Below, in pieces: positions 60,301-64,000 of a stretch of DNA of 64,000 bases (position 1 is its first letter; the number at the start of each line of letters is the position of its first letter). The stretch lies in assembly GCA_034509495.1 (NCBI GenBank), contig CM067507.1:27022385-27086384 (forward strand), read 5' to 3'. A program made the position numbers and the translations under genes. This stretch comes from Acestrorhynchus altus. Taxonomy: Eukaryota; Chordata; Actinopteri; Characiformes; Acestrorhynchidae. The notes beneath the pieces were generated by a model, which was not told the DNA's origin, ran no database searches, and saw only the letters and a program-made list of their open reading frames with translations.

Positions 60301-63300
60301 GCTCTGGAGGACAACTCTGCCCCAGAGAGAGCCACTGGGGCTGGGCTGTAATGCCAGCAGCAGCCCCGATGGCCTCTCCGTTGACCTTACTGTCTGATAC
60401 AAGAGGGTGGTGCATGGCACAAACCCCGACAGATGGAGTGTCTTTGTCACCTCCCGCCGCGCTAACAGATGAGAAGAAACAGGAGCGCCAAAATAAGGTA
60501 TGGACCAGAGGAAATGAGGCAATACATTCCCTACCAGACAAGTTGCAGGAGGTCTTGATATTAGCTTGATATGACGTTTTGTAAATGCAGCACATGCAAT
60601 CACACATTTATGGTATAGACAGTGTCGGGCTTACAGTCTACTGCCTCTTAAATATGTGACTTCACACGTTTTATGCAGAACTTTAAATATGGCTTTAGTA
60701 TCTCCTCATGCACTATGAATGGAAATATGATCTGAATTTGATAACTGATATTAAATTGGATATTATTATTACTGTTATACTCTTAGATGTGTAGTACTGT
60801 ACAGATGTTGTAGGCACCTAAGCATGCTCTTTCAAACCATTTATATCCCAGCAGTAAGAGAATTTTTGCTAGTAAAACTGCAGTTCACATAAAAACAGAT
60901 ACAGATAAACATACAATTAGTCTTAGCTTCCTATATTTAGAGATTTGCAGAGTGAGCTAGTTTGATAATCAAATCATAGATGCATGGATTTTTTTCAATT
61001 CCATCACCAGCTCTCCTGATTTATCATCATCTTTTTTGTCCCAATTCCCCCTCCGCCCAATTAACCAAACCCGTTAGGACTCTCCTCCTATCACATACTA
61101 AGCTCCCAACAGTAGGAGGGTGAAGTCGTGATTTAACATCATTAAGCATAATTAAGTTAATACTATTTACATTTATTGGAATAGTGTTTTACTGAGCACA
61201 TAAACACTTTTCATAGAGAACTAAACTTCTGTACACTACTAAATAAAGAACACACTGTTTGGAATTTACATTTGGATGGATTAGAGATGGATTTGCAGGG
61301 AGCAGATTTTAGAGATTTTTCACTTATTCCATTCGGTCCTGATCCCTAACTGCCCAACAGGTCCAAGCTTTCATTTATCACTCCTATAACTTCAGTTTGT
61401 AGTGTTTTCAATGAGACTAGAGAACAAAAAAACCTTAAAATAGAGTGAGACTGGGAATTTAAGGGCTCAGCTGACTGAATCTGAAACAGGACACTCATGT
61501 AACTGCTGCCCAGTTAGAAAATGACAAAAGCAAAAGTGACAAGTAAGAGCGTGTGTGGACAGGAGAGCGTGCATCTTTCACCTGGCGTTACAGAGGGCAC
61601 CATGAGCACAGTGACCACTGGAAAACACAAGATAACTGACAGGTTGATAATGTGAATCAGCAGGCCAAGCTGCTCACTGAAGCTTCCCTGTGTAAATAAA
61701 GAGCAGAAGATACATGTAGCTACACAATAGCAACGTGAATGAAAGAGCGTTTCTGCTTTTATTATAGTCGCAGTGTGGATGAGTGTAACTCACCATGGCT
61801 AATTTCCTCTCTGTGTACAATGCCACAAGTATGAACACATTTGAAACTGAAAGAGAGATAGGGAAGAGAACTCTGTATTAGTTATAAAAGGCTGCAAATT
61901 GGCACTATAAAATATTAGGTTTTCAATGCCAAGATCAATGGTTTGTTGTCATGCATCACATGTTCAGAAAGCCTGGTGTTGTGTCATGTGGTGCAATTTA
62001 GTATAATGCCAGATCACCTTTGGTCTTTATTACAGGCACTTTGACAGCTCAGCTAAACCAAATGAAAAAGCTTGCATGCTATTGGATGCACAATCAACAC
62101 GCCACCTCTGCTGCAAGGAGTGAGAATATTCCAGCTGCATGGGATGGATTATCAGAGGACATCATTAGGAAGCTCTACAACTCCCTGAGTTGTCTGGCAT
62201 GTTGCTTTATGCCCAACGCTATACAGAGACACTACTTCAATATGTGTGGCTCAATAAACATGGCCCATATCACTCTAAATTTTTATTAACTTCCTGTACC
62301 TGGTAATTTTATCTTCCTTCCAAATCTCACTGCACTACAATCCCATACCTTCATTTTTTAGGTGAAAATATTTTATTCATATTTATTCTCTTTTTAACAT
62401 CCCTCTGACTAAATCGCTGTCTACAAAGATATAAAAATATTTTTTACATTAAAATTATTACATCTATTCATTATGTTTCTAAAAACAATTAATGAGCATT
62501 TGTATGAGCATGTAAACATTGCAAACTGCTTGCTGATTTACACTGTTTTTGAATGTACTGGTGTGTTTTATTTGTTTCTTAACATTGACTTCTCTACATG
62601 GCTCACTACATTACAGCTCAGATGTTTCACAGGTCCTCCACCAAAGTGACTGATGGCTCACATGTTTCCATGGCCTAATGCTGTATTGACTTGTCATTGC
62701 AGCTCTTCCTGGACCTGCTTCACAGCTTGGATGTTTCACGTTTCACTGCTGGGACGTATTCTCTGCGGAGAATAACCGGGCCAGCGAAATGACTTTACGT
62801 GGTTGTCTGGGGAGCATTCGTGGTAACGTATATAAAGTTTGAGTATGAGAAAAGCACTCCTTAATTAACACATAATTATAATAATAACATTATTATTAAT
62901 AATACTGATAATACATTATAAAACGTTTATTATTATTATTATAATTATTACTATTATTATCATGGTTATTATGTTTCACAGCTCTGTGTAGCAATATAAT
63001 GCATCACCAATCAGAACAGAGTCACCCCTCTGCCCTCAGAATGAACCCTGTGGCAGAAGGGATCACACACTTTCATATTCCACCCCCCACCCCACTCTCA
63101 CCCATCTACCCCACCCTCACCCACCTACTCCATCCACACTATATGAGCATGGCAATCACTCACACATAACATCACTACAGCACTCGCTGTAAGCTAAGAC
63201 ATCCACAGAGCCAGAAGTTTGTGCTTAGTGGAGACTAAGAGGAGAAAGACAAGATAAGCAGAAAAACAGAAACACTGTCACCTACTTCTAAACTAACTCT

Positions 63301-63906
63301 TGCACACTTCAGTCAGAAACAGAATAACTTATTCTGGAACACATTACTGAAACAGAACAGCTTCTTTTAGTAACACTGCTCCAAATATATGGATGTGTGA
63401 TGGAACTGCTTTATCTGCAGAATTCTGTTTTAGCAGAAATCAAGAACCTCACTAAAGAAGGGGAAGTGACTTTTTGTGTCTGCAAAAATATGGGTATTGC
63501 CCACAGGCATATTTGTAGAGTCTACTCTTATTGGTAATCATCTTAATATGCTTAATTCTTAATCACTGTGGTTGGAGTAGCGTAATTAGCAACAACACCT
63601 ACTTTCCCATGACAGAATCGGATTTGAGTCCCTGGTTGGGTAAGCGTTCCCCTCTGCACCCACCCAGAGTCTCTGAGCAAGACTCTTACCACTACATTCA
63701 CCTGCATGTGTAACATTTGTCTAACATTTGTGTACATTATTTTGAGGTGCAACTAAATGAAAAATAAAGACAACCTATAGAAAACCACTACGTATGTTGA
63801 AGTGCATGATGATTACATACCAATGATGAGGCATGCTGCAGGCCAGCTATAGGGGTCCTTCAGGAACAAAGATACAACCTGAATGGGGTCCACTAGAATG
63901 CCGTAC
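54343..63906 (-). CDS. dgat1: Diacylglycerol O-acyltransferase 1 (5' end beyond window)
   Basis: DGAT1 is an MBOAT-family ER membrane enzyme that joins acyl-CoA to diacylglycerol to make triacylglycerol. Fourteen coding exons: 63821-63906, 61794-61846, 61582-61687, 59783-59911, 58019-58084, 57795-57898, 57664-57702, 57512-57553, 57368-57412, 57125-57237, 56500-56565, 56231-56318, 54614-54676 and 54343-54507 (TAG at 54345-54343). The 1165 bases keep frame at every junction, matching about human residues 111-488. Landmarks: YGILVDPIQVVSLFLKDPYSW, YTILFLKLYSYKDVN, FVLAPTLCYELNFPRS, GDREFYRDWW, YFWQNWNIPVHKW and SAFFHE with the catalytic His of the MBOAT fold, then MFRLWAFMGMMAQ. The C terminus is HLEETAEAGAL. 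The 129-base exon encodes a variable Ser-rich loop slightly longer than in human. The first exon(s), holding the cytosolic N terminus, lie beyond 64000. Teleosts have dgat1a and dgat1b; unresolved here. Confidence 0.96.
55592..55840. mobile_element. hAT-like MITE family B, copy in DGAT1 intron
   Basis: It starts agggctgggctcaatatttt and carries ccctatgaaatccttccatc, ttcttctttatacacacaa and ctagaggaggagttcagagc. The right end is lost. Confidence 0.65.
56676..56985. mobile_element. MITE family A, inverted copy in DGAT1 intron
   Basis: The sequence atgtttgtagacaccgcttc then taatgaatgcattcagacac and ctggaatgttggtgctccatg matches 41277-41670 in the same orientation. It lies in the intron between DGAT1 exons 56500-56565 and 57125-57237. 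Confidence 0.65.
59912..61581 (-). other. DGAT1 intron with a GC-richer open stretch
   Basis: 60240-60610 is GC-richer than the rest of the gene and open in three frames (109 codons plus strand, 119 and 114 codons minus strand). None resembles DGAT1 or any family I know, and DGAT1 splices cleanly over it. Remainder unremarkable. Confidence 0.4.
61847..63820 (-). other. DGAT1 intron of 2.0 kb
   Basis: It contains an AT-rich ATT-type tract at 62870-62965, a pyrimidine-rich block at 63080-63135 and a probable SINE at 63568-63760. The 89-codon plus-strand frame at 62020-62289 has no recognisable family. Confidence 0.45.
63568..63760 (+). mobile_element. Probable second tRNA-derived SINE family (DGAT1 intron)
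   Basis: The plus strand reads ggttggagtagcgtaattagc, then cggatttgagtccctggttg (degenerate B box), then gagcaagactcttaccacta, an order seen in fish SINEs. Not a functional tRNA. Confidence 0.4.
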
Positions 63907-64000
63907 CTAAAAACAATGCAATGTTCAACAGACAAAAAATGAAAATTATGAAAATTATTATATCAAATGTCTATCGTGACATAGAGCAGTGTCCATGTAG

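Noticed and set aside
62020..62289. 89-codon plus-strand frame in the DGAT1 2-kb intron
   Set aside because: No domain or motif recognised; probably a transposon remnant or chance.

Overview
This window is vertebrate nuclear DNA, almost certainly from a ray-finned fish. The genes have many small exons with GT-AG introns. Four orthologues of vertebrate genes are recognisable by protein sequence. The non-coding sequence is full of Tc1-like DNA transposons, hAT-type MITEs, L2 and L1/Tx1 LINE fragments, tRNA-derived SINEs and microsatellites. The particular Tc1 and MITE families are ones I associate with otophysan fishes (characiforms, catfishes, gymnotiforms), but that is recall, not a search.

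All four genes lie on the minus strand. DENND3 (63-18204, plus 5' UTR to about 19.3 kb) runs off the left edge: 21 coding exons give 1149 in-frame codons, and the last WD-repeat exons are missing. SLC45A4 (26691-32333) is complete in 7 coding exons, giving about 775 residues; its CpG-rich promoter is probably at 34.1-34.7 kb. GPR20 (38004-39086) is an intact single-exon receptor of 360 residues. DGAT1 (54343-63906) has 14 coding exons here, running from the codon matching about residue 111 of the human protein to the stop; its first exon(s) lie beyond 64000. DENND3, SLC45A4 and GPR20 are also neighbours in human 8q24.3. DGAT1 is in the same human band but farther away.

Region by region: 0-19.3 kb is DENND3, with Tc1 and MITE copies in its introns. 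19.4-19.9 kb is a 43-bp minisatellite beside its promoter. 21.4-24.1 kb is a Tc1-like element split by a LINE with a visible target-site duplication. 24.7-34.7 kb is SLC45A4. 34.8-35.2 kb is a second minisatellite. 36-39 kb holds GPR20. 39-54 kb is about 15 kb of gene-poor, repeat-rich DNA (SINEs, L1 and L2 fragments, a solo-LTR-like sequence, Tc1 relics, a tRNA-Lys-like relic). 54-64 kb is DGAT1.

The genes do not form a pathway. DENND3 is a Rab12 exchange factor, SLC45A4 a proton-linked solute carrier, GPR20 an orphan Gi-type receptor and DGAT1 the ER enzyme of triacylglycerol synthesis. I found no bacterial-type operon, CRISPR array or convincing new coding system. The most informative unusual items are the nested transposon insertions, the promoter-proximal minisatellite with 129-bp higher-order structure, and a CGCG promoter element. 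Exon limits were set by hand from splice consensus, reading-frame continuity and remembered human homologues.
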